This document shows positions 1-10,110 of a stretch of DNA of 38,165 nt, piece after piece. The translations under genes were made by a program, and so were the position numbers. The stretch's first letter is position 1. Each line of letters starts with the position of its first letter. Origin of the DNA: Nemertoderma westbladi. Taxonomy: Eukaryota > Xenacoelomorpha > Nemertodermatida > Nemertodermatidae. The stretch lies in contig JAUCBJ010003868.1 in assembly GCA_032718475.1 (NCBI GenBank), positions 1-38,165 on the forward strand, in the 5' to 3' direction. Below the pieces are notes generated by a model. The model was not told where the DNA came from. It made no database searches and worked only from the letters and a program-made list of their open reading frames with translations.

Positions 1-624
1 TCTAACTCTATTTTTGTTTTGTGTGGTTAAATTTATATTAACCTGTATTTTTGTGTTGTTAGTTAGTGTTATATTTACTTTTTTCATATAATATAATCTA
101 TTTACATCCTATAGATACGTACTGTACTGACTTTACTATAATTATTTTAGATTTACATTGCATTCGACCTCACTTATGAGTTATGTATAAATACATTTAA
201 TTAATAATAAAATTCTAATATAATATTTAGCACATTAATAATTCAACCAGTTAAATTTATAGTTAGTTTACGAGTTCAGCCGGAAGTATCATCTGTAACA
301 CCAGAAGTCACGCATCCCTACATTTGAGTTCGTCGTCCATGGTTATGGCGCAATCCTCTACGTCATTAGAACTACCCGGCCAGATTGTAGCCCCGTAACC
401 CATGAGTTATGTATTAATATTATATATTCATTACATTAGTTACCGGTAAACATACCAACAATGTAACATCGAATAAATAAAAATTGCCCAATATATACAG
501 ATTTATCTGCAACACTAAATACAGTATATAATATAAGTAAAGGGTAGAGGGTCTACTAACTACTTCTTATTATGAAAAATTATACTTCTATATAAAAACT
601 GCAGTTAAACGTAATTGTTCTACA
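1..624. other. AT-rich non-coding 3' flank of ANKRD46
   Basis: This stretch is AT-rich with stop codons in all frames and no recognisable domain. It lies downstream of the minus-strand ANKRD46 stop codon. No strong AATAAA in minus orientation was found, so the 3' end of the transcript is not placed. Confidence 0.5.
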
Positions 625-627
625 TAA

Positions 628-1294
628 GGGGCCGTCCAACAAGTATAACGTCTGCACTTTTCCCCAAAATGTTGACCCCGTCTCTCCCCTGAATCAGATG
701 TCATCAGATAGGCGTTGAACCCCCCCCCCCCCCCCCACCCCCTCTCCTAAATCAGATTAAAAAAATTTTCAGCAGTATAAAGTATTATATTGCATTGGAG
801 GGGGCGGGCATGGGGGCTGGCTGTAGTTACATAGCTTATCTATATAGATAGCTATCGTTTACATACTTGTACCTGATGCGACAGCAGTTTATGAATGATA
901 ATAAACAAACATAAGCTAATAATAGGCCTATATGAACCCGAACCGGTAGAGGTACCGGTTCTGCAGTCTCTAACAATCATTAATTAGCTTAGGATTAATG
1001 TTTCATTTTCAGGCGAACCCCAGTCCCGCAGTACCCCAGTAGCACGCGTCCTAATCACTGAAACATGGTGACTGGTAGGTAACTGAAACAGAAGGTCGTG
1101 CTACGGGCCTTCGAATAATTAAAATAGGCAAGCTATTTACTCTTCTGCTATATCTCTTCTAGCACCTATAAATGAACATGCTGACGTCAGATTTTGGCTG
1201 ACCCCCTCCCCTCCCCTCATCAGCACGTCATCAGATTTTCCCAACCCCCCCCCCCCCCCCCCCTAAAGTGCTGACGTCATACTTGGACGGCCCC
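628..1294. mobile_element. 667-bp MITE with TAA target duplication (PIF/Harbinger-like)
   Basis: The left end reads GGGGCCGTCCAACAAGTAT and the right end, read on the other strand, GGGGCCGTCCAAGTATGACG, so the termini form an inverted repeat of roughly 30 bp with a small gap. TAA flanks both ends (625-627 and 1295-1297), as expected for a 3-bp target duplication of PIF/Harbinger type. The inside has no open frame and contains C runs of 17 and 19 bases (720-736, 1245-1263). Superfamily assignment is inferred from the duplication length only. Confidence 0.7.
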
Positions 1295-1374
1295 TAACCA
1301 ACCAGTCAAAAAGTAATTTATAGTTATTACGTAGGCCAATATTACATCAACTCGCCGCCAAAATATAAGGTGAT

Positions 1375-1846
1375 TCAATCGTCTACGATAACTTTTTGAC
1401 GGAAATCGAATATTCGAGCGACAGCGGTGACATAGTAGGCTATGTAGAGAGACAGAAGGGTAATACAGACGAGTAGGAAGATGGATCGGTTGAATCCGAG
1501 GTCACGGTAGATCTGTACGAGTACGTCGGGACCTCGAGAGCCCTCGAACCACCGCCGTTTCAATCGCGACGACTCCACGGACGTCTCCCCGATGCGCTCC
1601 AGATAGGCGACGACTTCGGGTGCGACACCACGTCGCTGGGCGGCCTCGGTTGCCGAGATACCGAGGTGGTTGCCTAGCGCCGGATCCAGTCCGCATGAGA
1701 CTAGGTACTGGGCGGCCTCGAGGTGGCCGCAGTAGTGGAGGGCCGTGTTACCGGCAGAGTCGGCCGCGTACAGATCGCAACCGTGGTCGGCGAGGAGTTT
1801 AATTAGGGGGACGGAACCGCGGGTAGCTGCCAGGTGAATGGCGGTC
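1375..1846 (-). CDS. ANKRD46: ANKRD46-like protein, coding exon 2 (3' terminal exon)
   Basis: This exon encodes residues 44 to 200 of a small ankyrin-repeat protein with a C-terminal membrane anchor. Ankyrin signatures are visible: TAIHLAATRG near residue 45 and GNTALHYCGH near residue 75, followed by a degenerate repeat containing AAQRRGV. Near the end come DLGFNRS and a hydrophobic segment (about residues 165-187, ending LLSLYIAYYV), then a short charged tail and TGA. The same order, including the motif before the membrane segment and LLSLxIAYYV, is known from vertebrate ANKRD46 (about 230 residues), a predicted single-pass membrane protein of unclear function. The 5' boundary is a strong acceptor, CTTTTTCAG followed by GACCGCC. 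The first G completes an AGG codon whose first two bases end exon 1 at 7878. The exon is GC-rich against an AT-rich background, as real exons here tend to be. Orthology is confident; function is not known. Confidence 0.9.
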
Positions 1847-1867
1847 CTGAAAAAGCGGGTAGTTAAT

Positions 1868-2030
1868 TAAATTAGGGAATTAGGGGTTTGACTACGGATA
1901 CGCCTAGGGATACGCCACCGACAACCACCGACACCTTTCGCATACCACCAACAACAAAAGATACAAACCGACAGGTAAAATCGCAAACCGACAGTACTGC
2001 CCAGTATGCCGACAACTTTGGCAATGTTAG
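1868..2030. repeat. Left arm of an inverted repeat bracketing the ANKRD46 intron
   Basis: Read on the minus strand this segment closely matches 7355-7535 read on the plus strand. Shared blocks include GGTTTGCGATTTTACC-like, TCGGTGGTAT, GTCGGTGGTTG and GTCAAACCC. Matching is interrupted by small indels. The arm starts about 20 bases inside the splice acceptor. Confidence 0.75.
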
Positions 2031-2182
2031 TAAACTATTTCAGTACATGATTAAACAATTTTAATTTTCAGTCCAAATATTTATAACAAAGCTGCAAAGT
2101 CTACTGTCGGCCTGTTGTTGATGGTGTAATTCTGTAATTAGTCATCATAATTTCTTTAAAATATAATACCACCATCCGGTAA

Positions 2183-2457
2183 TATCACATTTGAACGATT
2201 TGAGGCACAGTGTTAGGACATGGTCGATTACCCTATGCCCGTGGCAAACCACGTTTATAAACCATACACTCATATATCAACCATACACTCATGATTTTCA
2301 ATCATGCTGCTCGAAGCGGAAAATCACCTAATTAAAAAATTTTTTTCTATGAAGTTACACATAGGACAGAGTGTGTGTCTGTGTGAAATTTGAGACAAAT
2401 CAGTCCAAAAATGGCCACTGGGGAAAGGTGTTTGTCACTGTGCCTCAAATGTGATAG
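2183..2457. repeat. Short inverted-repeat element
   Basis: TATCACATTTGA...GAGGCACAGTG near 2184-2212 recurs inverted as CACTGTGCCTCAAATGTGATA near 2437-2456. The left copy has a 7-base insertion. It may be a small MITE; no clear target duplication was found. Confidence 0.4.
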
Positions 2458-2861
2458 AACCCCACCACCCATCCCCCTTATCGCAATTTGTAAAGTGTTC
2501 TTATACTGTATGTTCTCTCGTCGTATTCAAACTCCCGTAAGTGCCTTGAGCCTGGGCAGATTCCCTCCCTCGACCTTTTGTGTATTCTTTGTTCTGTATG
2601 TATGTTATATGTATTTTTACATATTTTGATATCGAGTTTTAGGCCTATAAAAAAAAATTGTAAAAAAGTACCGGTGTTTTTAAAATGCTGCCAAACAGGG
2701 TAAGTTTGGCCTAACTTTTACATTCAATGCAAGGCCTGTCAAACGAACTCAAAATAAATAATGTTTTTATGGTATTAAATCCGTCCGAGGGGTATTTTAC
2801 ATAGAGCAACCTTGCAACCGACCTCAGAGGTTGTGAGGTTGCGTTTTATTTAATTTCTCGA

Positions 2862-2902
2862 ATAGGCCAATGTTACCCCGAGAAAGGCTAACATTGGCCT
2901 AT
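2862..2902. repeat. Short inverted repeat (hairpin)
   Basis: ATAGGCCAATGTTA and its reverse complement TAACATTGGCCTAT are separated by 13 bases. The same TAACATTGGCCTA word recurs near 2969. Confidence 0.5.
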
Positions 2903-3519
2903 CACTATATTGTGTCGTTGTAGTAAGCAAATATTCCGTCTTTAGCTAAAGAAACCCCTCCATAATGCTAACATTGGCCTAGTTGAATGTTTAAAAAAAA
3001 GAAAACGGAGCCTAAAAATTTAGGCTATATAAGACACCGATGCAAACAGCATATCCAAATATAATTAGCACAAAGATCATTACATACACAAGTACAATAA
3101 TAGGCATACAAGTACAAATATACAGACAACAGACAAGAAGTATTTGTGACCCAACACATAGAAAGGGATCAATTGACAAAAAAATGGTTTTTAACTTTTT
3201 GTTGGTTTTATATAGATAATTTAACGGAGAATTTCCCATTGAAAACCATTTGTTAATATCTCTTTTCGTTTTTGAGTTATTGTAGATTTAGTAAGACAAG
3301 GTTCTGAGATAATTTCATAGCAACATTCTGAGAAAATTCGATTTAAAATTTTCAAACCATCCCACCATTTTCAGAAACCGCAGTGATTTTTCAAACATCA
3401 TTTGAAAATTTCTGCATGGAATGGATATTCAATAACATCAACATAATTATAGCATTGGGAGTTTCCATGGACAGTTATTTAATATATTTTGTCAGGTTTA
3501 AGGTTTGACAGATTCTTTA

Positions 3520-4625
3520 CATGTATGTTTGTCTGTCTGTATGCATACCGTTATCTTATTTTGTCTATGAAATAAAAAAGAAATTGCAATACCTAGTCAA
3601 AATACTGTGTTTGCTACCGGTGGATTTCTTGGTCGGTAATTTTTTTATGGTGCCAGTTTTAATGTTTGACAGAATCTACATGGTCAGTATGTTGTCTGTT
3701 TGTCTGTCTGTCTGTATGTATGAATGTCTGGCTGACTTACAGACATAAATATAAACAGACAGTTAAGATGATGTTAAATGTAAAAACTGATATCGGAAAT
3801 GACTTCGCCGACCTAGAAAACCCCCATAGCCATATTTTGGTTAGGGTTAAATACTATTCTTAATTTTTTGACGGACTTACATACAGAGAAACATACTGAC
3901 TGACTTACAGACATACATAGAGACAGACAGTCAAGATATCGTAAACCTGAAAAACTTATATCGAAAATGGATTCACATACCTGGAAAAACCCCAGAGCCA
4001 TATTTTTGTAAAGTTACATTATTTTTTCAATTTTTTTAACTGACATACATACAGACAAACAGTCTGACAGACAGATAGACAGGCATACATAGAAACATAC
4101 AGTTAAGATTATGTTAAACGTAAAAACTGATATCGGAAGTGAGTTCGCCGACCTAAAAAACCCCCATAACTATATTTTAGTAAGGTTAAATTATTTTCTT
4201 AATTTTTTGACGGACATACATACAGACAAACAGACTGACTGACTTACAGACGTACATAGAGACAGTGAGACAGACAGTCAAGATATCGTAAACATGAAAA
4301 ACTGGCATCGAAAATGGATTCACCGACCTGGAAAACCCCCCAGAGCCATATTTTTGTAAAGTTAAATTATTTTTTCAATTTTTTCACTCACATACATACA
4401 GACAAACAGACGGACAGACAGATATACAGACATACATAGAAAAAGACAATTAAGATGCTCTGAAACGTAAAAACTGATATCGGAAATAAGTTCGCCGACC
4501 TAGAAAACTCCCATAGCCATATTTTGGTGAGGTTATATGATTTTCTTTATTTTTTGACTGACAAACAAACAGACAGACATACAGACACTCAGACAGACAT
4601 TTTTACATTTTCTGTAAGTACTGTT
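3520..4625. repeat. Satellite-like tandem array, monomer about 172 bp, with CAGACA-rich spacers
   Basis: A core resembling CGCCGACCTAGAAAACCCCC followed by a CATATTTT block recurs at about 3806, 3974, 4146, 4321 and 4493, spacings of 168-175 bp. Between cores lie tracts rich in ACAGACA/TACATACAGAC. Two monomer types alternate: one with CGGAAATGACTTCGCCG, the other with CGAAAATGGATTCACNNAC. Upstream (3520-3760) the tract appears in the opposite sense as TGTCTGTCTG. Open frames in this array follow from the repeat and do not look coding. Confidence 0.8.
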
Positions 4626-4794
4626 ACCTTAGAAGTTATTTTGGATTCTACGTTAAATTTCGATCTTAAATGAATAAAAAAATGTAATTTAATTTTTTTT
4701 TTGTTTTCTATGATTTTTTCATATATTTGAAATTTCTGGAAAATGAGATCATTTGAAATTGACCCCTTTCTATGTGTTGGCTGTTGGGTCACAT

Positions 4795-5085
4795 TTATGA
4801 AGATTGAAATAATACATTGAAACGACACTAGATACCAGTAATATAATACAAAATACACTGAAAGTATACAGCATTATACAGACAGACATATATAATTAGC
4901 ACAAGATTTATTGCAAATTTAGATTGAAAAAATATATTGAAAAGGCACTAAATACCAGTAATATAATACAAAAGACACTGAAAGTATACGTATACTATAC
5001 ACACACATATAATTATACAGACATAATTAGCACAAGATTTATTGCAAAATTAGATTTAAAAAAATACATTGAAAATAAAACGTGA
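4795..5085. repeat. Tandem repeat, about 120-131 bp, 2.4 copies
   Basis: AGATTGAAAT...ACATTGAAA...GATACCAGTAATATAATAC at 4801 recurs at 4921, and its start recurs near 5052. Copies share AATTAGCACAAGATTTATTGCAAA. The segment continues the satellite-like region and shares its AATTAGCACAA word with 3065. Confidence 0.7.
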
Positions 5086-5193
5086 CACTGACCTATTAGT
5101 CCAGGCTGGCTGGATCATACAAAAGTAGAACAGTATATAAATGAAGTATATTGCAATGTCTTGGCGTCTTCAACAGTTCAGTGTGCAACTCAC

Positions 5194-6540
5194 TTAGACA
5201 AATTGGAGAGAAGCGATGTCCTGCATTAAGGGACTATCGTCATGCAGTTCATTGTCAGTTGTTCTGTTCTCATTACTGGTATGTGCATGAGCACAAACAT
5301 CCCTAGCTTCCTTTCCCTTGCCAACAGATCTCTCCACGCAGATAGCATGGTACCACTTGTCACAATCATTAGTGTCACAAGCTCCCCAGTCGATTAAATA
5401 TCCCTTGGGATGATTAGGAGGATTTAAATCATTGCACAAACTACAACGAGTCACTTCATCATTAATAATCGCGACTTCATTGCTACTAATCGTTACTCCA
5501 TCGTTACTAATCTCATTACCGGTAGCTGCATCTGTTATCACCATCGAAGCTCTCACTAGAAATAGAGACAGAGGTCGTTGAATCGTATGCGTCGTCAGAG
5601 GACTCGTCTTCACTTGAACTTGAATGGCCATCACTGATTGATCTCCCAGCCTCGACTGTTATCTTTGCCCTCTTAACTTTGTTCGTCTTCGTGTAGCTTA
5701 ATGAAGCCTGTGCATCTGGCATTGATCCTCCTCTGGGATCTTTAAGAGTATCAATAACAACCGAATCAACAGCTGGAGCAACTGACGTCGAATCGGCGGT
5801 TGTCCTATGAAGTCTCTCAAGGACTCTTTGACGATTCAGTGGAGAAATACCACCTTTGTCGAATCCAGCAACAAGATTATCCGGCCCTTTACCAAACCCA
5901 ATCTTATCAACTAATTCTTTTAGTAGACTTGGAAATGATGACTTGGGAATCGTAGGGAACTTGTGGCCCTGTCCAGACTTCTTCCATTTAAACAGCAATT
6001 CCCTCCAAGCTTCTTTCATTGGATGAAAGTATGCAATGTCGAGTGGTTTGAGTTATTGCAGTTGAGTTAGTTGGTAAGCAGATAAACTTGATATATGGTC
6101 AAGACTTCACCGTTAATGTGGGCTGACAAATTATCGCACATCAATACCTTTGGACCTTCTTGTTTGTGAAGTCTTGAAAGAAGCATGGATTTAAAAAAAT
6201 CCACGAAGACAACTTCATCAAACCACCCTGATTTTCTCGCCATTGTTCGTACAGATGCGTGGATATATAACCCTGTCTAAAGGGAATCCCCATTCATAGA
6301 GGAGATTGATTCTATCAGCAAAAACGGCCTATTCTTCACCTGAGAACACCACAGGATGGCCCACTGGTTTAGAGTGTTCTCCATTCAACTTGTACTTGAC
6401 CAAAGTACTCCTTGGTATCCAATACTCAGCAGCAGCCTCGTACTGACTACACTGGCCCGACCTGATCTTCACCAATGCCTCTTCCAACCGAGCTGAGCCA
6501 TAATTTGCGTAGCTTCTTACCGCCCTCCCCCGCTTTACCC
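5194..6540 (-). pseudogene. Broken pogo/Tigger-like DDE transposase with C-terminal PHD-like finger
   Basis: Hand translation of the minus strand recovers, in order, pieces of a pogo/Tigger/Jerky-type transposase. An N-terminal helix-turn-helix-like part lies near 6510-6370 (IPRSTLVKY, then VGHPVVFSGEE and an in-frame stop). LLYEWGFPLD follows near 6300. Next comes a GWFDEVVFVDFF block and VLMCDNLSAH near 6130-6230, which holds a catalytic Asp of the DDE core. LDIAYFHPMKEAW lies near 6000-6040 and GISPLNRQRVLERL near 5810-5850. A separate frame (5194-5634) gives a C4HC3-like finger: CSLC, 18 residues, C-x4-C-x4-H-x2-C, then a later Cys. At least one stop, several frameshifts and an internal deletion that appears to remove the first catalytic Asp make it non-functional. 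It lies in the ANKRD46 intron in the same orientation as the gene. Family is moderately confident; the finger assignment is less certain. Confidence 0.75.
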
Positions 6541-6557
6541 CCCCCCCCCCCCCCCCT

Positions 6558-7354
6558 TCCTCATCACCACCAATATCCCTAGCCCGACGACAAGAAAATA
6601 AATAACATCTAACTTCATGGAGAATCTCGTGACAAAACAGAATGAAATCGCAGTTTACAGCTTAATACATAATACAGTACTAAGACAAATAAAGTTGAAA
6701 ATATTATTACGCTACCTATTGGAGTGGTACTCGAGGGATAGGTAATAGGCTGATATGGAATGTACATTGTATGATTTACTGACTGATTTATAGCCAAGGT
6801 GCCTATGCCTAGTGAGTGAGTGATGTGTACCGTAGATGGTATGATATGCTGTGAGTTGTACCTGTACAGTGTACAGGTGGTAGCAGGCCAATGATAGACA
6901 CAGTAAAATGATAGGACAAAGTTACCCAATATTAAGCAATTTTAGGCAGTCTAACTTTGACCTACGAAGATCCTAGTGAAAATAAAATCGATTGCTCAAG
7001 AAAACTACTCAACGTATTCATGATAATATGCCCATGAACCCCGAACACAATTTGTTTAATCAGTTAATCCTAGTCAGACTGCACAGACGAAGTTTGGAAG
7101 GGTTCTTGAAGTAGCAAAATAACACCACAATTTAAATGGCCCGTTTGTAGATTTTATATGTCTGTTGTAGTAATAAATATACGAAAAACAAGACAAGGAT
7201 AAGTTTTTCTTCAAATCAGTGCAAAAAAGTTATGTTTTCATACTTCTTGGTTAGAAAAAAGCACTACAGCCCTTTCCCAAAAAAGGCCAAAGTTACCTTG
7301 ACAGGCCAAAGGCAAAGTTACCCAGTTCTACGGAAGTTGCTGAGAAACGCGAAA
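6558..7354. other. Intronic sequence without recognisable coding content
   Basis: AT-rich with scattered stops. It starts just after a 19-base C run (6538-6556). AGGCCAAAG/GTTACC words repeat near 7283-7322. Nothing else is supported. Confidence 0.4.
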
Positions 7355-7535
7355 TTACCAAGTTATCAGTCAGTCAGTATACTGTCGAAGGTTTGCGATT
7401 TTACCAGCCCGTTTGTATCAGTTTGTGACTTTTGTTGTCTGTGGTTGTCGGTGGTATACGAATGCGTAAGGCTGTAAGGCGTCGGTGGTTGCCGGAGGCG
7501 TATTTAGTCAAACCCGGGAATTAGTACTGGTCTAC
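7355..7535. repeat. Right arm of the inverted repeat bracketing the ANKRD46 intron
   Basis: This is the reverse-complement partner of 1868-2030. Readable shared blocks are GGTTTGCGATTTTACC, GTTTGTATC, TTTTGTTGT, GTTGTCGGTGGTAT, GTCGGTGGTTG and TAGTCAAACCC. The arm ends about 340 bases before the splice donor. Confidence 0.75.
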
Positions 7536-7660
7536 CGGTAGGTATATCTGTTATACTCTGATACCTGGATACTGCTATACTATATCACCGCTACCAGGCT
7601 ATCTGATCGGAATAAATTAATTATAAGACGAAATATTCTGATATTAGGCCTCATTATAGA

Positions 7661-7754
7661 GGTTAATACACAGATCAGCAGATACATGCTATACGCCTTA
7701 AGAAACAGGTTAATACACAGATCAGCAGATACATGCCATACGCCTTAAGAAACA
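7661..7754. repeat. 47-bp direct duplication
   Basis: A 47-base unit starting GGTTAATACACAGATCAG occurs twice head to tail (7661 and 7708), with a single visible mismatch (GCTATACG versus GCCATACG). The near identity suggests a recent duplication. Confidence 0.85.
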
Positions 7755-7877
7755 GGTTATAACAGTATAAGTCATTAAGTACCGGTACTGAAGTAGGCAT
7801 ACCGGTAGTTACAACACAAGCAGACAAGAGCTTAAGACAGTAAGAACACCTCCAGAACTTGGAACTTACATACTTAC

Positions 7878-8008
7878 CTTCCTCGTTGGTCAGTTTCATA
7901 ACGGTTGACCCGCCCACTTTCCAATATTTCTTCAATGATAGATAAATCTACAGGTGACTTCGCAACACTTTCCAACAACAAACTACCCCGCATATCGTCT
8001 CCGTCCAT
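7878..8008 (-). CDS. ANKRD46: ANKRD46-like protein, coding exon 1
   Basis: This exon supplies the start codon and residues 1-43, plus two bases of codon 44, of the ANKRD46-like protein. The ATG at 8008-8006 sits in a favourable context (G at -3, G at +4), and an in-frame TAA lies 9 bases upstream, so it is the likely start. The product reads through LLLESVAKSPVDLS and ILESGRV to YETDQRGR, the first ankyrin repeat, and ends at GTAAGTA. Vertebrate ANKRD46 has the corresponding LLESG and DSRGRT just before its LHLAA motif. Joined to 1375-1846 the coding length is 603 bases (200 residues and stop). Total length and N-terminus are slightly shorter than the vertebrate protein. No TATA box or obvious core promoter is visible upstream. 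Confidence 0.88.
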
Positions 8009-8290
8009 ATCTACAACTTACACAGTTCAGCAGTTACAATACATCAATACTGCAGTACTCTACTCTGCTACTCAGGTACTATGTCTGTATGTACCGGTAC
8101 CAAGGCTGACCTGCTGACAGCTCTACTACAGGACTGGCAACAGGGCAAGCCTATTTCCCCGTTAATGCTAGCGGGGTCATTGCATTATACTTAATACAGT
8201 AATAAACACTAAACAGTCAATATATGACAATTACAACGCGGTTCATCATTTATATAGATCAAGTGCTTCACAGCCAGACAGCGCGAACCG
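8009..8290. other. 5' flank of ANKRD46
   Basis: This is presumed 5' UTR and promoter area for the minus-strand gene. It contains short tracts such as GTACCGGTACC but no TATA box, CpG island or other clear element. Confidence 0.35.
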
Positions 8291-8299
8291 GATTTCCTT

Positions 8300-8372
8300 T
8301 ATAATTGCTATAGGGGCTGTTGCGCTGTCAGTCAGAGAAGTAACAGCCCTGGGTAAGGATTTACCCATGGGG
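8300..8372. repeat. Dispersed repeat, inverted partner of 10692-10772
   Basis: It contains GGGCTGTTGCGCTGTCAGTC, then AGAGAAGTAACAGCCC and GGTAAGGATTTACC. The reverse complement of 10692-10772 matches it with a few indels. The two copies could be the ends of one about 2.4-kb element or two independent insertions. Confidence 0.65.
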
Positions 8373-8399
8373 CGCTAACTATCAGATAGTCTGATACCA

Positions 8400-8880
8400 A
8401 CTGTCAGACAGTCTTTTTCAACTTTCAGATAGATGATCGCCCAGTTACAAGTTGCCCTCAGTTGTATTTTTTAAACCCCGAGTGTTGTTGACGGAGTCTG
8501 TTACTTCCGAAATCGTTGATCTTGGTGCCGGTGCCGGAATTCTGGCTTTGATTGAAAACACTGAACTGCTGAACGATGGCGGAATCTACGAAACCCGGCG
8601 GATTCCTAATCCGAGGAGGCGACGGAGTCAATTAAACGTAAACAATGAAACGATCGCGATGGGCAATGGATACGATGGCAAACTGGCAAACGGAGTCTAT
8701 TACAGTATTAAACACGCAACCAAAGCGATCAGACGATGGCGAAGTAATCTACAAAACAGAGAACGACAGGAAGGCGATGGAGTTTATTAAACCCAGTAAG
8801 ATGGTGCATAGCGAAGCGATCGAGACGGATAACTGAGTCTATTACAGTATTAAACCTGAAACGAAGACGGTGGAATCTAT
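8400..8880 (+). repeat. Degenerate repeat field with GGAGTCTATTACAGTATTAAA motif
   Basis: The motif TCTATTACAGTATTAAAC occurs near 8696 and 8838, with weaker relatives (GGAGTCAATTAAAC, GGAGTTTATTAAAC, GGAGTCTGTTAC) between. GCGATGG/ACGATGG words occur alongside. Two plus-strand frames stay open (112 and 63 codons), but the proteins show no domain and overlap each other, so I treat this as repeat rather than gene. Confidence 0.4.
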
Positions 8881-9233
8881 AGGCCTAAACTTGGAACAAT
8901 GCGAACAAGGCTACTGTAAATTTAGACTAGACTGGTTTGTGTTGCCAATACTAACTCAATACACAATTTGCTTTCTTCGAATTCCTAATAATATTTTAAT
9001 CTTAATAATAATTATTCAACATCAATCAGTCAATTATTTTATAAGTCTTGTCAATATATAAGATTGCTAAAGACTAAAGAGCTAACTTTAGGATAATCTG
9101 CCTTATATTTTTAGAATTATTATAATTAATTTTGTTATGTTTATAATGAATTGTATCTTTTGACAGACTACTTGATGCGCGACCGTGATAATAAAATTAA
9201 ATGGTACCGAAATACTTTCACTTAACTGCAGGT
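8881..9233. other. AT-rich non-coding stretch
   Basis: No coding, repeat or regulatory signal was recognised. Confidence 0.35.
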
Positions 9234-9260
9234 GGGGGGGGGGGGGCAGGGGGGGGGGGG
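9234..9260 (+). repeat. Double G-run (13 + 12 Gs)
   Basis: Thirteen Gs, then CA, then twelve Gs. Such a tract can form G-quadruplexes, or slip during replication or sequencing, so its exact length is uncertain. Confidence 0.8.
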
Positions 9261-9269
9261 CGCAATCAA

Positions 9270-9870
9270 TATTCTTCCCTCTCCAGGTGAAAATCGACGC
9301 AAATAACAGTTTATTTACTACTAAAAATAAAACTGCATCCTGTTCTATAGGAAAAAACATTATAGGGGAAATTTTAGCAAGTTGTGTTTATTTTAGCCGA
9401 TAGACAAGATTACATGTTTACCAAGTTTGGTATAATTTAGTCAAAGATTGAATGAGTTACGATTTTAAATTATCAGTGGAGGGTGAAGGCGCCGGGCCAG
9501 GATTCAGTTATACTTGAATAAAGAATAGTGATTAAACCAAGCAGCCAAGGGATACGCGATATATGACACTGCTGTATAAGTTCATTGAATGATTGTTGAT
9601 TTCAAAACATTTAATTCAAAACTATATAAATGTTAATATAATTTTGGATTTTTTTTTGTAATAATTAACAGATGAATTATATTTCATTCATTTATTTTTT
9701 TATCTTCACATTATTAAATATGCCTAACAAAGCACAGAAATAATACTAAGATTGAATTGAAGGTACAGTACCGAATTGAATATTTGAGATTGCATCCCGT
9801 TGGTGACTCCATTGGCAACCATTTCGATTGGTTTCGGCTTTTCAGTCCCCGAATAGACCGATGATCGGCG
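9270..9870. other. AT-rich non-coding stretch
   Basis: No gene-like signal was found. Base composition changes sharply near 9830, where the GC-rich retroelement fragment begins. Confidence 0.35.
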
Positions 9871-9879
9871 TGGTTGCTG

Positions 9880-10110
9880 TCCCCATGACTAAGGCTGCAT
9901 TACCAACCAAAATTGCCATCTCCAGGCGCTGGAGCAGAAACTGCGGTGTGACCGCGGTTCGTGGGTGGCACTGTGGAGATGAGCCCCGATCTCCCGGAGG
10001 AAGGTGGATGTCTCTGGACCGGGGCGACCAAAGGTCTCAAAGGCGACGGGGTGGAAAGAGTTTTCAATGCGCTCCGCCCCCTCAGCTGAGTGCCCCCCGG
10101 CACCCGGCAA
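9880..10110 (-). pseudogene. Retroelement protein C-terminal fragment
   Basis: The minus-strand frame contains FHPVAFETFGRPGPETSTFL, then REIG and, further on, THEPRS. This resembles the conserved VETxGxxGPExxxFxRELG...EPR block found at the C-terminal end of many proteins annotated as reverse-transcriptase-like in invertebrate genomes. The frame is short, closes soon after and lacks the catalytic part, so it is a remnant. GC content is far above the surroundings, supporting a coding origin. Clade not determined. Confidence 0.5.

Larger units (their letters stand above)
1847..7877 (-). other. ANKRD46: 6.0-kb intron of ANKRD46
   Basis: The donor is AAG followed by GTAAGTA (7877 downward) and the acceptor is CTTTTTCAG (ending at 1847), with a plausible branch-like TTAAC upstream. 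The phase matches on both sides (AG + G gives Arg). The intron carries an inverted-repeat pair close to its ends, a satellite-like array, a broken pogo-like transposase and several short inverted repeats, listed separately. No further coding exon is needed, because the joined frame is complete. Confidence 0.85.

Noticed and set aside
1502-1802. Arg-rich frames over the ANKRD46 exon on both strands
   Set aside because: Out-of-frame readings of the real exon.
3521-4001. Small frames rich in Cys/Val/Ser (VCLSVC)
   Set aside because: Produced by TGTCTGTCTG simple repeats within the satellite-like array.
5088-6960. Terminal inverted repeats for the pogo-like transposase
   Set aside because: I looked on both sides for short matching ends with TA duplications and found none convincing.
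8452-8836. Overlapping plus-strand frames of 112 and 63 codons
   Set aside because: They overlap each other, lie in degenerate repeats and show no domain; kept as repeat only.
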